64,000 nt of DNA from Paenibacillus xylaniclasticus (GTDB lineage: Bacteria; Bacillota; Bacilli; Paenibacillales; Paenibacillaceae): the NCBI RefSeq assembly GCF_004001065.1, contig NZ_BIML01000001.1, positions 124,001-188,000 on the forward strand, written 5' to 3'. Made by a program: the position numbers and the translations under genes. The notes beneath the pieces are model-generated. The model ran no database searches and was not told the origin of the DNA. It saw nothing but the letters and a program-made list of their open reading frames with translations. This document shows, piece after piece, positions 18,981 to 27,974 of this stretch; positions within the stretch are counted from its first letter, which is position 1; each line of letters starts with the position of its first letter.

Positions 18981-20339
18981 TCATGCTCGCCTGAAAGGAA
19001 ACTGCAGCATAATCGTCGTACCTTGCTCAGGCTTGCTGATAACCTCGATCTGGCCCTCATGCAAATCAACGATCCGTTTCGCAATCGAAAGGCCGAGACC
19101 AACACCGCCAGTTGATCGGGTTCTTGCACCGTCTACCCGGTAAAACCGTTCAAACAAGTACGGGATCTCGTTCTCAGGGATGCCAATACCTTTATCTGTC
19201 ACATACAGCCGTACAGACTGCTTCACAGCACTTATTTTAACGTCGATCGAATCTTTACTGTACTTGATAGCATTATCAATTAGGATAACCAGCAGCTGCC
19301 GGATTTTATCCCGGTCGCCCTTCATCTTCACGCTGCCGCTCGCTGCATTAACCCGAACCGTTCTGCCGAACGTCACATGCATCATCTCTGCCAGCTCGTC
19401 AACAATCGGAACGAGATCGAACGTCTCGACATTAAGCCAGTCTTCCTGTTCCGCATCGGCTAGAGTCAGCATCGACTTTGTTAGGTTCTGCAATCGCTCG
19501 ACTTCACGCGCGATCGCTTCGATCGCCTCGTCGCGTACCGCTGCGTCATCACGGCCCCATCGCTTGAGCATGCCCGCATAGCTACTAATGACCGTTAGAG
19601 GCGTCTTAAGCTCGTGAGAGGCGTCAGCGACGAACTGCTTCTGACGCGCGAAGGTACGATCCAGCCGGTCAATCATCTGATTGAAAGCTCTAACGAGTTG
19701 CTGCATCTCAGCGGAATCATCCTCTGGCTTTGCTTCAATCTTGCGCAGCTTACCGCTACGATCGATCTCACGCATCGTCGACACCATCTGCTGGATAGGT
19801 GACGTCAGCCTGGAGGTAAACCAATACGTACCGAATATAGCGAACAAAATCGCACCTGCACTCGTCACAGCCAACGCCACGACTAATATTTGCAAATACG
19901 TATCAAGCGAGTTTAGCTTTCGCATAATTTCGAGACTGGCAACTTGCGTTGGACCGTCATAGAGCGGAACACGCATGAACAGCACTCTTTTACCGCCGAT
20001 CGTCATTTGACCCGAATCATGAGCCGTATAGTATTCCGCCTTCTGATCCATCAGCTCCTTATCAGAGCCTTCTTCATTCAATATGACGCCCGTTGGCGAT
20101 ACGATCCGAATAAGCTCGTTCACATTGTAAAAGTCATTAAGCAAATTCGGATTGTCATACATCGCTGCCGTCTGGGGGTGGACATTCTCAATTAATAGCT
20201 TGACCTTATCGGTCAACGACTGCTCCTCACTTCGAGTCGTAATATTGATGACGAACAAATAAACGAAGATATTAAACAGCAGCAGTATAAAAATAATCCA
20301 AAATATTGTAAACAGTGTGTATCGTTTACGAAGCGTCAT
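18981..20339 (-). CDS. Two-component sensor histidine kinase
   Basis: The 452-residue kinase has an N-terminal membrane span, an extracellular sensor of about 120 residues, a second span near 150-175 and a HAMP region. The phosphorylation site is SHELKTPLTVI, and the ATPase domain carries IDNAIKYS (N box), DKGIGIP (G1) and GVGLGLSI (G2). The family is the OmpR-coupled HisKA type (ArlS/YkoH-like). It overlaps the response regulator by 4 bases, so the two are cotranslated partners. The signal is unknown. Confidence 0.92.
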   Translation of the reverse strand: MTLRKRYTLFTIFWIIFILLLFNIFVYLFVINITTRSEEQSLTDKVKLLIENVHPQTAAMYDNPNLLNDFYNVNELIRIVSPTGVILNEEGSDKELMDQKAEYYTAHDSGQMTIGGKRVLFMRVPLYDGPTQVASLEIMRKLNSLDTYLQILVVALAVTSAGAILFAIFGTYWFTSRLTSPIQQMVSTMREIDRSGKLRKIEAKPEDDSAEMQQLVRAFNQMIDRLDRTFARQKQFVADASHELKTPLTVISSYAGMLKRWGRDDAAVRDEAIEAIAREVERLQNLTKSMLTLADAEQEDWLNVETFDLVPIVDELAEMMHVTFGRTVRVNAASGSVKMKGDRDKIRQLLVILIDNAIKYSKDSIDVKISAVKQSVRLYVTDKGIGIPENEIPYLFERFYRVDGARTRSTGGVGLGLSIAKRIVDLHEGQIEVISKPEQGTTIMLQFPFRRA

Positions 20340-21034
20340 CCATTCGGCTCCTTCAACATATAACCGACTCCGCGGACCGTATGGATCAGCTTATATCGGA
20401 ACCCTTTGTCCACCTTCTGCCGCAAATACCGGATATAAACATCAACAAGGTTCGTTTCCCCAATAAAATCGTAGCCCCATACTTCGGACAATATATCCTC
20501 GCGTGATTTCTCTTCATTCTTATGCTCTGCCAAATAGACGAGCAGTTCAAACTCGCGCGGCGTCAAATCAACCGCCAGCTCCTTGCGGAACACTTTACGC
20601 GTCCGAAGCTCAATCGTCAAATCGCCAACCTTGAGTACATCCGAGCCTTCCGCTTCCTTCGCATGCTGAGCGAAGATCCGAAGAATATTCCGAACACGCG
20701 CCAACAGCTCTTCCATAGCGAATGGTTTCGTTACATAATCGCTCGCTCCATGCTCGAAGCCGCTCACTTTATCCGGAACTGTATCTCTTGCCGTCAATAA
20801 TATGATAGGAACCGTATTGCCGCTTTGTCTCAGCCTGCGAAGCACTTCAATGCCATTCAAGCCGGGAAGCATCACATCGAGCAGCACCAGATCCCATTCA
20901 CCCGATTGTGCCATCTCAAGCCCTGTTCGCCCATCAGAAGCGACACCGACCGTATAGCTTTCGTGCTCCAACTCAAGCTGCAACACGCGCGAGATGCCTT
21001 CTTCGTCTTCGATAACCAATATCCGTTCGTTCAA
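20336..21034 (-). CDS. OmpR-family response regulator
   Basis: The 232-residue regulator has a receiver domain (acidic pair EDEE, phospho-acceptor in LVLLDVMLPGLNG, Thr in ILLTARD, Lys in VTKPF) and a C-terminal winged-helix DNA-binding domain (VDLTPREFELLVYLAEHK, TNLVDVYIRYLRQKVD). The start is taken as TTG at 21034 because AGGTGA lies 8 bases upstream and receivers normally begin right before ILVIEDE. A longer in-frame ATG start at 21076 is possible. It is the first gene of the pair with the kinase. Confidence 0.9.
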   Translation of the reverse strand: MNERILVIEDEEGISRVLQLELEHESYTVGVASDGRTGLEMAQSGEWDLVLLDVMLPGLNGIEVLRRLRQSGNTVPIILLTARDTVPDKVSGFEHGASDYVTKPFAMEELLARVRNILRIFAQHAKEAEGSDVLKVGDLTIELRTRKVFRKELAVDLTPREFELLVYLAEHKNEEKSREDILSEVWGYDFIGETNLVDVYIRYLRQKVDKGFRYKLIHTVRGVGYMLKEPNG

Positions 21035-21076
21035 TGAAGTTTCACCTGCTTTCTGCTGTCTGGTTAATCGACTCAT

Positions 21077-21454
21077 CCAGATCCGTCCGACTATAATAAC
21101 GCTACGACAAGCTTACTAAGTCGGCGGCGGCAGCTAGACGATATACCCGCCGCCCCGCGAACATAGGCACTACCCATCCAATAGCTTGTATGGGTAGAGG
21201 ATGCTGGGGCGATCTCGTCTGGCTTGTCCGTCATGGAATCGGTACTTAGCAGCCCGAACCGGAGTATTCATCCGAATTGGCTGCTCGTATACCGCTTCTT
21301 TATTAACCTTATTGCTCACAGTTCGAAACAGTACGACGCCGATCAAGCCATATCGCCAGCGAGTAGCCTCTTAGAATTCGAGCATAATCTTGTCTAAAGT
21401 GGAGCACCCTTCAACTATTATGCCACCTGCGCTAACTTTACCCCAATAAATGGC
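21077..21454. other. Gap between the regulator and the ABC-F gene, with a possible small ORF
   Basis: These 378 bases have no well-supported gene. A GC-rich inverted repeat (GGCGGCGGC/GCCGCC, 21122-21153) lies on the side of the two-component pair. The one plausible frame is listed separately at 21170-21346. Confidence 0.4.
21170..21346 (-). CDS. Possible small protein (58 residues, TTG start)
   Basis: An open minus-strand frame encodes a basic peptide with segments such as NKEAVYEQPIRMN, AAKYRFHDGQARRDR and PSILYPYKLLDG. Its residue mix looks like a real protein rather than a shadow. It has no good ribosome site at the TTG used here, so the true start may differ or the frame may be a decayed gene. 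No family was recognised. Confidence 0.3.
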   Translation of the reverse strand: MIGVVLFRTVSNKVNKEAVYEQPIRMNTPVRAAKYRFHDGQARRDRPSILYPYKLLDG

Positions 21455-23008
21455 TTATTGCAGCTGCATTGACCACTGTTCGACGTCCCACGTCTTCGTA
21501 ACCCAATCCTCGTAAAATTCAGGCTCATGGGAAACGAGGATAACCGTCCCTTTATACTCTTTAAGCGCTCTTTTCAGCTCAGCCTTCGCCACGATGTCCA
21601 AGTGGTTCGTCGGTTCGTCGAACAGAATCCAGTTGCTTTCGCGCATCATGAGCTTGCACAGCCGTACTTTCGCCTGTTCGCCACCACTCAATTGATTTAG
21701 CGCACGCGTAATATGCTCATTCTTCAGCCCACAACGAGCAAGTGCAGCTCGTACCTCGTGCTGGTTCAGGTTCGAGAACTCGTTCCAAACATCATCCAGC
21801 GGAGTAATCGACGGCGCCTTAACCTCTTGAGCGAAATATGCCGGATGAAGAAAATCACCGCGATAGGTTTTGCCTTCGAGCGGTTCAATGATGCCCAGAA
21901 TCGTCTTCAGCAGAGTCGATTTACCGACACCGTTACAGCCGACGATTGCGACTTTATCCCCACGTTCAATCAAGACGTCCATCTTCGGCAGCAACGGGCG
22001 ATCATAGCCGATGACAAGACCTTTGGCCTCGAATACGGTCTTGCCGCTTGTTCGTGCTTCTTTAAATCCAAAGACTGGCTTCTGCGCTTCCTCCGGACGA
22101 TCGATCCGCTCCAGTCGTTCGAGCTGCTTCTCGCGGCTCTTCGCACGGCCTGATGTCGAATATCTCGCTTTATTGCGCTGGATGAAGTCCTCTTGCTTCT
22201 TAATAAACTCCTGCTGCTTCTCGTAAGCCTCGATATGCTGAGTCTTATTAATATCGGCCAGCTGCAGAAACTTCTCATAGTTACCTGAATAACGTGTCAA
22301 CCGTGCGAACTCTAGATGATAGACCACGTTGACAACTTGGTTCATAAAGCTGGTTTCGTGAGAGATGAGAATGAACGCGTACGGGTAATCCTTCAAATAG
22401 TTAGTCAGCCACGTAATATGCTCTTCATCCAAGTAGTTGGTCGGCTCGTCAAGCAGCAGAACAGTTGGCTTCTCCAGCAGCAGCTTGGCAAGCAGCACCT
22501 TCGTCCGCTGTCCGCCGCTCAGCGCTGCAACGTCCCGGTCCAGACCGATCGCGTTCAGGCCGAGACCGTTTGCCATCTCTTCGACCTTTACATCCAGCAT
22601 ATAGAAATCGCCAATTTCCAGCGCTTCTTGAATTTCTCCCATTCGTTCCAGCAGCTGCTCCAGTGTATCCAGGTCCGCATCTGCCATTTGTGCAGTGATC
22701 TCATTCAGTTCCTGTTCCAATTGCAGCAGCGGCAAAAAAGCATCCTTAAGAACATCGCGAATCGTCTTGCCCGGTTCCAGCTTCGTATGCTGATCCAAAT
22801 AACCGTAACGGACCTTCGGCATCCATTCTACTCGACCACTGTCCTTAAGCAGCGATCCGGTCAAAATATTCATCAATGTCGATTTGCCCGTACCATTCGC
22901 TCCTACCAAACCGACATGCTCCCCGGCAAGCAGCCGGAACGACACATCCTTGAACAGCGTACGGTCGCCGAAGTTGTGCGTCAAATTCTCGACAGTCAAT
23001 AAACTCAT
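21455..23008 (-). CDS. ABC-F family ATPase (YfmM-like)
   Basis: The 517-residue product has two ATP-binding cassettes and no membrane spans, the mark of ABC-F ribosome-associated factors. Walker A motifs are GANGTGKST and GCNGVGKST, signatures ALSGGQRTK and QLSGGEQAK, and both Walker B motifs end in DEPTN. A charged linker (KKQEDFIQRNKARYSTSGRAKSREK) joins the halves. Family members bind the ribosomal E site to relieve stalls or give antibiotic protection. The arm features here resemble the housekeeping YfmM type, though a resistance role cannot be excluded. Confidence 0.88.
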   Translation of the reverse strand: MSLLTVENLTHNFGDRTLFKDVSFRLLAGEHVGLVGANGTGKSTLMNILTGSLLKDSGRVEWMPKVRYGYLDQHTKLEPGKTIRDVLKDAFLPLLQLEQELNEITAQMADADLDTLEQLLERMGEIQEALEIGDFYMLDVKVEEMANGLGLNAIGLDRDVAALSGGQRTKVLLAKLLLEKPTVLLLDEPTNYLDEEHITWLTNYLKDYPYAFILISHETSFMNQVVNVVYHLEFARLTRYSGNYEKFLQLADINKTQHIEAYEKQQEFIKKQEDFIQRNKARYSTSGRAKSREKQLERLERIDRPEEAQKPVFGFKEARTSGKTVFEAKGLVIGYDRPLLPKMDVLIERGDKVAIVGCNGVGKSTLLKTILGIIEPLEGKTYRGDFLHPAYFAQEVKAPSITPLDDVWNEFSNLNQHEVRAALARCGLKNEHITRALNQLSGGEQAKVRLCKLMMRESNWILFDEPTNHLDIVAKAELKRALKEYKGTVILVSHEPEFYEDWVTKTWDVEQWSMQLQ

Positions 23009-23120
23009 GTATATAACTACTCCGTTTCTTCAGTCAAATGTAGAATTAGTGCGGATTTTGTATCATCACGCCGGAATCATTGTACCATAACGGAGCAGCA
23101 TTGTGGATAATCAAATGACG

Positions 23121-24719
23121 CTACACATTGCGCACGTCCGCTCTTATTTCATTCAGTACTGGCATGAGAGACCGTTCAAGCGTCTTGCGGAATGCTGAAC
23201 GTGCGGTCGGCCACTGTCCGGACCAAATGAGACTGACCAACTCTGAGTATTCGATAAACGGTACGTGAGCCGACGGTGCTTCGGGAAACAGGGAAAGCCA
23301 CTCCTTTCGATGCTTGAACGAAGTGTCTTTGTTCGCGATCCACAACACCTTCGCCCCTTCCTCTCTTGCAATCGCCAGCTCATCATGAAGCTTCCGAAGT
23401 CTGGCGGCAGACCACTTCGCCGGATAAGGGTCCGCTACAACGACAATTACAGCAGCACGGCGCAGCCAATCCAGACCTGACTTCTCGTCCCACGAGGAAG
23501 AAAGATCGAGCAGAGCTGTTCGACCTGCTAGCGCCGTTTTCTCTACCGCTTTACGAATCGCAATCTCTCCTCCCGGCTTTTGGAACAAGCCAGCATCACG
23601 CATGCAATACCATTCGAGCGATGATTCTCTATGCTTAATGAATATTTCATCCTCAACACGATTAGCGCCGCTGCTGATAAAGCTATCTCTCTCCACTCCA
23701 TGCAATGCGGCCCATTCAGACGAATAACCTCCGAGCTCAAATGCTGCCATCGGCGTTCCCCTACTCGCAAGCAGCCGCGCGACAGTGAGGGCTACGAAAG
23801 TTGCCCCCGACCCTGGCGATACGGACAGCACCGCTGTCAGCGATGCTAATCGTGCGTCTCCCGTTCGGCTGCCTGTAAGCCGATTCACAACTCTTCCGCC
23901 TGGAATAGCCGCCGTTAACGCCTCCTCAGCTTGCCGCATAGTCTGATAACGCAGCTCTGCATTCGTCTGGATCATCCGGGCAACGGCGGAAAAGAACGGT
24001 GCAGGCACCTCATTACGAATGATAGGCGGACCTGCTGGAAACATCTCGAATCCAACCCCTCCGCTAATGAGATAATAGAGTACAGCGCCCAGTCCATAAA
24101 TATCTGTCCTGGCATCGCTCTGAGTGCCCATTATCTGCTCCGGAGCAGCAAAGCCCGGTGTGCCGAGCAGCAGCGTATCTTCCAGTTGTCCAGCCTTGTA
24201 GTAACGGGCGATACCGAAATCTATGAGCCGAACGTGGCCGCTCTCATCAATCATAATATTCGAAGGCTTCAAATCCCGGTGAATAATTGGGGGAGACTGC
24301 TCATGCAAATATGCGAGTGCGCCGCATAGCGAAATGGCAATCGACGCGATCTCATCGAAAGACATGCTGCCGCCGCATCGCTCCAGCCTCTTCTCGACTG
24401 TCTCACCATGTACATAATCCATCACGACATATTCCAACCCGTTCGCATCCGGCTGTATATAATCAACGATTTGCGGCAGGTTCGGATGATTCAACCGCAT
24501 AAGAAGACGTGCTTCCTCCGCCGACAGCTCGAATTCCGAGAACGAACGGCGCAGCTCCTTCACCGCACGCACCTTGCCTGGAAGTCTTACGTCCTCCGCC
24601 GCATATACAGTACTCATCCCACCTCGGCCAATTTCACCAATAATGCGATATCGTCCTCCGATTAATCGCTCTTCATCCGCCTGGCCCATTGGCTGCGTAT
24701 ATGGCTGCTCCATGTTCAT
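23121..24719 (-). CDS. Ser/Thr protein kinase with a MinD-like C-terminal domain
   Basis: The first 270 residues are a Hanks-type kinase: glycine loop GRGGMSTVYAAED, Lys in VRAVKELR, catalytic HRDLKPSN, DFG and APEQ. There is no transmembrane span and no PASTA domain, unlike PrkC. The last 250 residues resemble a MinD/ParA-type fold: SVSPGSGATFVALTVARLLA looks like a Walker A loop that lost its Lys-Thr, and TALLDLSSSWDE and VIVVADPYP follow in the expected order. The start at 24719 has AGGGTGAT upstream. It is a single gene, and its partner is unknown. Confidence 0.85.
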   Translation of the reverse strand: MNMEQPYTQPMGQADEERLIGGRYRIIGEIGRGGMSTVYAAEDVRLPGKVRAVKELRRSFSEFELSAEEARLLMRLNHPNLPQIVDYIQPDANGLEYVVMDYVHGETVEKRLERCGGSMSFDEIASIAISLCGALAYLHEQSPPIIHRDLKPSNIMIDESGHVRLIDFGIARYYKAGQLEDTLLLGTPGFAAPEQIMGTQSDARTDIYGLGAVLYYLISGGVGFEMFPAGPPIIRNEVPAPFFSAVARMIQTNAELRYQTMRQAEEALTAAIPGGRVVNRLTGSRTGDARLASLTAVLSVSPGSGATFVALTVARLLASRGTPMAAFELGGYSSEWAALHGVERDSFISSGANRVEDEIFIKHRESSLEWYCMRDAGLFQKPGGEIAIRKAVEKTALAGRTALLDLSSSWDEKSGLDWLRRAAVIVVVADPYPAKWSAARLRKLHDELAIAREEGAKVLWIANKDTSFKHRKEWLSLFPEAPSAHVPFIEYSELVSLIWSGQWPTARSAFRKTLERSLMPVLNEIRADVRNV

Positions 24720-24767
24720 CTGTATCACCCTTCATTTCCTTCAATTCATGAACCCTATCTCAAAAGC

Positions 24768-24812
24768 ACAAAAAAATCCCGGTATAAGCGTCTTCACGCT
24801 GTATACCGGGAT
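24768..24812 (-). terminator. Terminator of the YlmA-like/methyltransferase operon
   Basis: ATCCCGGTATA and TATACCGGGAT form an 11-base perfect stem (24776-24812). On the minus strand it is followed by seven T. Confidence 0.9.
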
Positions 24813-24930
24813 GCTTTCCCTGTGTCCTAGAATATATATGTTGATTCTATAACAGAAATCCATTTTGGACAAGTCCTTTTTCCCTCAGGAACGAAATGAC
24901 TCGAATGAACTCCTGCAGTCTAGACCGAGT

Positions 24931-25968
24931 CTATCGCTTCGTCATGAACATCGTAATTTCCTCGCGGTTATGGAACAGCTGCTTAGCTCGGTGCACGATG
25001 AACGCCTCCTCCAGCTTCGCGATAACATCGCGGATCGTCTGCAGCGGCTTGCGGTGCATCAGCTTAATTGTAACGACTGCTGTCGCACCGTGCACGAGTG
25101 AGTCGGTTAACTCAAGCACGAGCTTCACCATTTGCATCGGGCTCCAGCTCATGTCACATACGAGCAGATCGAAAGTTCCCGGCTTGAACTTCACATCGGA
25201 TGCGTTTCGTTTTAATATTTTTAAGTTCGGATGACGCTTTAAGGAAGGATGCATCTCACCCGGATCGACTGCCGTTACCTTCACACCGCGCTCGAGCAGG
25301 AGCGACGTCCAGCCGCCCGGTGCTGCACCGATATCAAGCGCCTCCCGGTATTGACTATACTGAAGGCCGAATGTGCGCTCCGCTTCGATCAGTTTGAACT
25401 TAGCACGCGAGATTTGACCTTCCTCACGATGAAATCGGATCGCTCCACCGGGCCAGTCCGACATAAGCTCCTCTGGCGTGCCGATTCCGTACATTAGCTG
25501 CTCCTTCACCGCATAAATCGACACGATCTGCTCTGGACTCCGTTGGTCCGGCTCCGCACCTATATCACGAAGCGCCGCATCGACCGACGTCTTCGTCTCA
25601 AGCACAGACCGATCGAAGACGCTCCCATCGGCCCGTCTAATATGAACCGCTGTCTGTTTATTCCCTAACACCGGCCTTGCTTGCCGTACCTGCTCGATCA
25701 GCCAATGGAGCGGGTCTTGATCGCCTGTCAGCAGCAGGGTACCGTCTATCGGCTGAATGTGACGAAGGAACACAGGCGGACTGTCACCGAGCATCCGCAG
25801 CGTCTCTTGCCGATCATACGGACTTTCAATAACGAACGTTTCGCCCGGGGCCAATACTTTCACTGCGGCTCCGGCGATCGTACGCCGTACTTCCTCCATG
25901 GCAAGCGGCGCGTAGCCTTGATTCGAGGTTCCGATCCATGCGGTTACCGATGGCGTATCTATACTCAA
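24931..25968 (-). CDS. FtsJ-type ribose methyltransferase (RlmM-like)
   Basis: The 345-residue product has an N-terminal substrate-binding part (ITAWIGTSNQ-like start, THUMP-like region) and a C-terminal Rossmann methyltransferase domain of the FtsJ class. The domain has SAM motif ALDIGAAPGGWTSLLL, an Asp in LLVCDMSWSP, and a Lys in VTIKLMH, fitting the K-D-K-E tetrad. E. coli RlmM methylates C2498 of 23S rRNA; the same target is inferred only. TTG at 25968 follows AAGGAG and overlaps the stop of the YlmA-like ATPase gene as TTGA, so the two are coupled. Confidence 0.8.
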   Translation of the reverse strand: MSIDTPSVTAWIGTSNQGYAPLAMEEVRRTIAGAAVKVLAPGETFVIESPYDRQETLRMLGDSPPVFLRHIQPIDGTLLLTGDQDPLHWLIEQVRQARPVLGNKQTAVHIRRADGSVFDRSVLETKTSVDAALRDIGAEPDQRSPEQIVSIYAVKEQLMYGIGTPEELMSDWPGGAIRFHREEGQISRAKFKLIEAERTFGLQYSQYREALDIGAAPGGWTSLLLERGVKVTAVDPGEMHPSLKRHPNLKILKRNASDVKFKPGTFDLLVCDMSWSPMQMVKLVLELTDSLVHGATAVVTIKLMHRKPLQTIRDVIAKLEEAFIVHRAKQLFHNREEITMFMTKR

Positions 25969-26753
25969 TTGACGACTCCTTCCTGCTGAGGCAGCACTCG
26001 AATCCAAGGTCTGCCGTGCTGCCAATCCACTTCAATCGGAAGCTCATACGTGCTCGACAGCACAGAAGGCTGAAGCACGTCCTCCTTCGTTCCAGAGGCG
26101 GCAATGCGCCCTTCGTGTACGAGCGCAACATGCGTGAATAATGGGACGATTTCTTCAATATGGTGCGTTACGTAGATGACCGTAATATCCCGGTTTTTCA
26201 GCAGCTCAAGGTCGGCCAGCAGCTTCTCCCGTTCATACAAGTCGAGTCCGGCGCATGGCTCGTCCATTATGAGCAGCTTCGGCTCCTGCATCAGTGCACG
26301 CGCAAGCAGCACCTTCTTACGCTCGCCTTGCGACAGCGTTCCTAGCGGTTGATCCGCCGTATGCAGCAAGCCAACTTCAGCCAGCAGAGACTTCGCCTTG
26401 GCCTGTACCTCCTCCGGAATTTCTTGATAAAACCGAAGAAAAGCGTATTCCCCTGTCGCTACGACCTCCCAGACCGGATCGCGCAGTGTAAGCTTCTCAA
26501 TCAGAGTCTGTGAAATATAACCAATTCTCTTGCGTACCTCGCGGATATCGACCGTACCGTACCGGTTGCCGAGCACGTCCACCGTACCGCTCGTCGGAAA
26601 CTGGTACCCTGTAATGAACTCAAGCAGCGTCGTTTTGCCGGAGCCGTTCCGTCCGAGAATGACCCATTGCTCGCCTTTGTTCACATCAAGATTAACCCCT
26701 TGTAAAATCAATCGCTGATCGCGCTGGAATGTAATATCCTTCAAATGAATCAA
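25965..26753 (-). CDS. ABC ATPase, YlmA/ModF-like
   Basis: The 262-residue single cassette has Walker A GRNGSGKTT, signature LSQGERKKV, Walker B LLIMDEPCAGLD and switch His in VTHHIEE. No permease gene is adjacent, as for B. subtilis YlmA. The context is an RNA methyltransferase downstream and DNA-repair genes upstream, so a transport role is not evident. It begins 27 bases after the cREC gene. Confidence 0.85.
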   Translation of the reverse strand: MIHLKDITFQRDQRLILQGVNLDVNKGEQWVILGRNGSGKTTLLEFITGYQFPTSGTVDVLGNRYGTVDIREVRKRIGYISQTLIEKLTLRDPVWEVVATGEYAFLRFYQEIPEEVQAKAKSLLAEVGLLHTADQPLGTLSQGERKKVLLARALMQEPKLLIMDEPCAGLDLYEREKLLADLELLKNRDITVIYVTHHIEEIVPLFTHVALVHEGRIAASGTKEDVLQPSVLSSTYELPIEVDWQHGRPWIRVLPQQEGVVN

Positions 26754-26780
26754 TCCAAGCTCCCCCTTCGCAACAAAACA

Positions 26781-27155
26781 TTAGCAGCCCGAGCCGGTGT
26801 CCGAAGCCTCGTTCCTAGCCGCCCTCTCCCGCACTTCCTCAGGCATTGCCCGATAATGCAGCGTCATGCTCTTTGGCGCATGCTGCGCCAGTAAGTGATA
26901 CATTTGCATCCGACCCGCTTCGCTGGACGTGTGCAAATAGACCTCTTGCGGATACACGCCATTCTCGACCATGTACCTTACGACCTCAAGACCTGTCGGC
27001 TGCCCGTACCCTAAATCATAATCAAGCGACAAAATGCCCACAGGCAAATTCGCCAGCAGCATGATACACTCCTCCGCATTGCGCGCAAGCACGAAGCCAG
27101 CAGGACATTTCCGATAATCGTCCAAAAAAATATGTTTTAACGTCCCGTCGCCCAT
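26781..27155 (-). CDS. Cyclic-phosphate-processing receiver-like (cREC) protein
   Basis: The 124-residue product is a receiver-like domain on its own. It opens LKHIFLDDYRKCP with the acidic pair, has a central Asp in ILSLDYDLGYGQPTG, and ends with a His-Ser segment (VYLHTSSEAGRMQMYHLL). This matches proteins annotated as cyclic-phosphate processing receiver domains, thought to act in nucleic-acid end processing. The start ATG lies inside the end of nfo (19-base overlap). Placement with nfo and mutM suits a repair-linked role, which is inferred. Confidence 0.65.
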   Translation of the reverse strand: MGDGTLKHIFLDDYRKCPAGFVLARNAEECIMLLANLPVGILSLDYDLGYGQPTGLEVVRYMVENGVYPQEVYLHTSSEAGRMQMYHLLAQHAPKSMTLHYRAMPEEVRERAARNEASDTGSGC

Positions 27156-27973
27156 AATACCATCGTCTCCAGCTGTTGTTGATGCGAGCCTGCTCCATCA
27201 GTTGGCGTCTCCAATACGAACGGCACCTTCGAAAACTCTGGCGCTTGAAGCAGCCATCGCAGCCCTTGCTCTCCAATCTTCCCCATACCGATCGCGGCAT
27301 GACGATCCTTACGCTGTGCGGAGTCGTATCGACTGTCGTTAAAATGGATGGCAGCAATATGCGGCAGCACGCCGGTATTGGCCGCCTTCGCCAGCCACGA
27401 CGCATCAGGCTCGCCGTTCCATACGCCGCTGGCGAACAAATGACACGTATCCAAGCAGAAGCCTATCTGCTGCGGCTGCATGCATAAGCTGCGTATCGTC
27501 GCCAGCTCCTCGAACGTCGTCCCCATAAACGCATGATCGCCTGCTTGGTTCTCAATAAGCAGCTTCGCCCGACCATCCCAGCGCGCTGTCACTTCGTTCA
27601 ATGTGCGAATGATGCTCTGGTAGCCAGCAAGCGGCTCAGATCCCTTATAAATGCCGAAGTGAACAACTACGCCGATAGAGCCGCATGCCTCCGCAATTTG
27701 CAGATCGTTCAGGAGCGAGATGACGTTGCGGCTGCGCTGCTCCTCATCCTGTGCGGCCAAGTTCGTCGGATATGGAGTGTGCGCGATCGATTGCAGCCCA
27801 TGTTCAGCGCAATATGCCGCACACCGGCTTGCATCGGTGCGATCGAACGCTTTGACGGAGAGTGCTCGCGGATTTTTCGAAAAAAATTGAAACGACCTTG
27901 CTCCTTGAGCTGCCGCTCTCTTGGCAGCCGCCAAATAACCGCCCCGCGTACTCACATGGCAGCCATAAAGCAT
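27137..27973 (-). CDS. nfo: Endonuclease IV (AP endonuclease)
   Basis: The 278-residue TIM-barrel enzyme cuts the backbone at abasic sites. Metal-binding motifs are visible: GCHVSTRGG at the N-terminus, VVHFGIYKG, LLIENQAGDH, FCLDTCHLFASG, IHFNDSR with KDRHAAIGMG, and FVLETPTDG. The start at 27973 is fixed by GGAG 7 bases before it. It lies one base after the stop of mutM, so a glycosylase and an AP endonuclease are made from one message. Confidence 0.93.
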   Translation of the reverse strand: MLYGCHVSTRGGYLAAAKRAAAQGARSFQFFSKNPRALSVKAFDRTDASRCAAYCAEHGLQSIAHTPYPTNLAAQDEEQRSRNVISLLNDLQIAEACGSIGVVVHFGIYKGSEPLAGYQSIIRTLNEVTARWDGRAKLLIENQAGDHAFMGTTFEELATIRSLCMQPQQIGFCLDTCHLFASGVWNGEPDASWLAKAANTGVLPHIAAIHFNDSRYDSAQRKDRHAAIGMGKIGEQGLRWLLQAPEFSKVPFVLETPTDGAGSHQQQLETMVLWATGR

Positions 27974-27974
27974 C

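Noticed and set aside
22316-23002. 228-codon plus-strand frame opposite the ABC-F gene
   Set aside because: Antisense shadow; the minus strand holds both ATPase cassettes intact.
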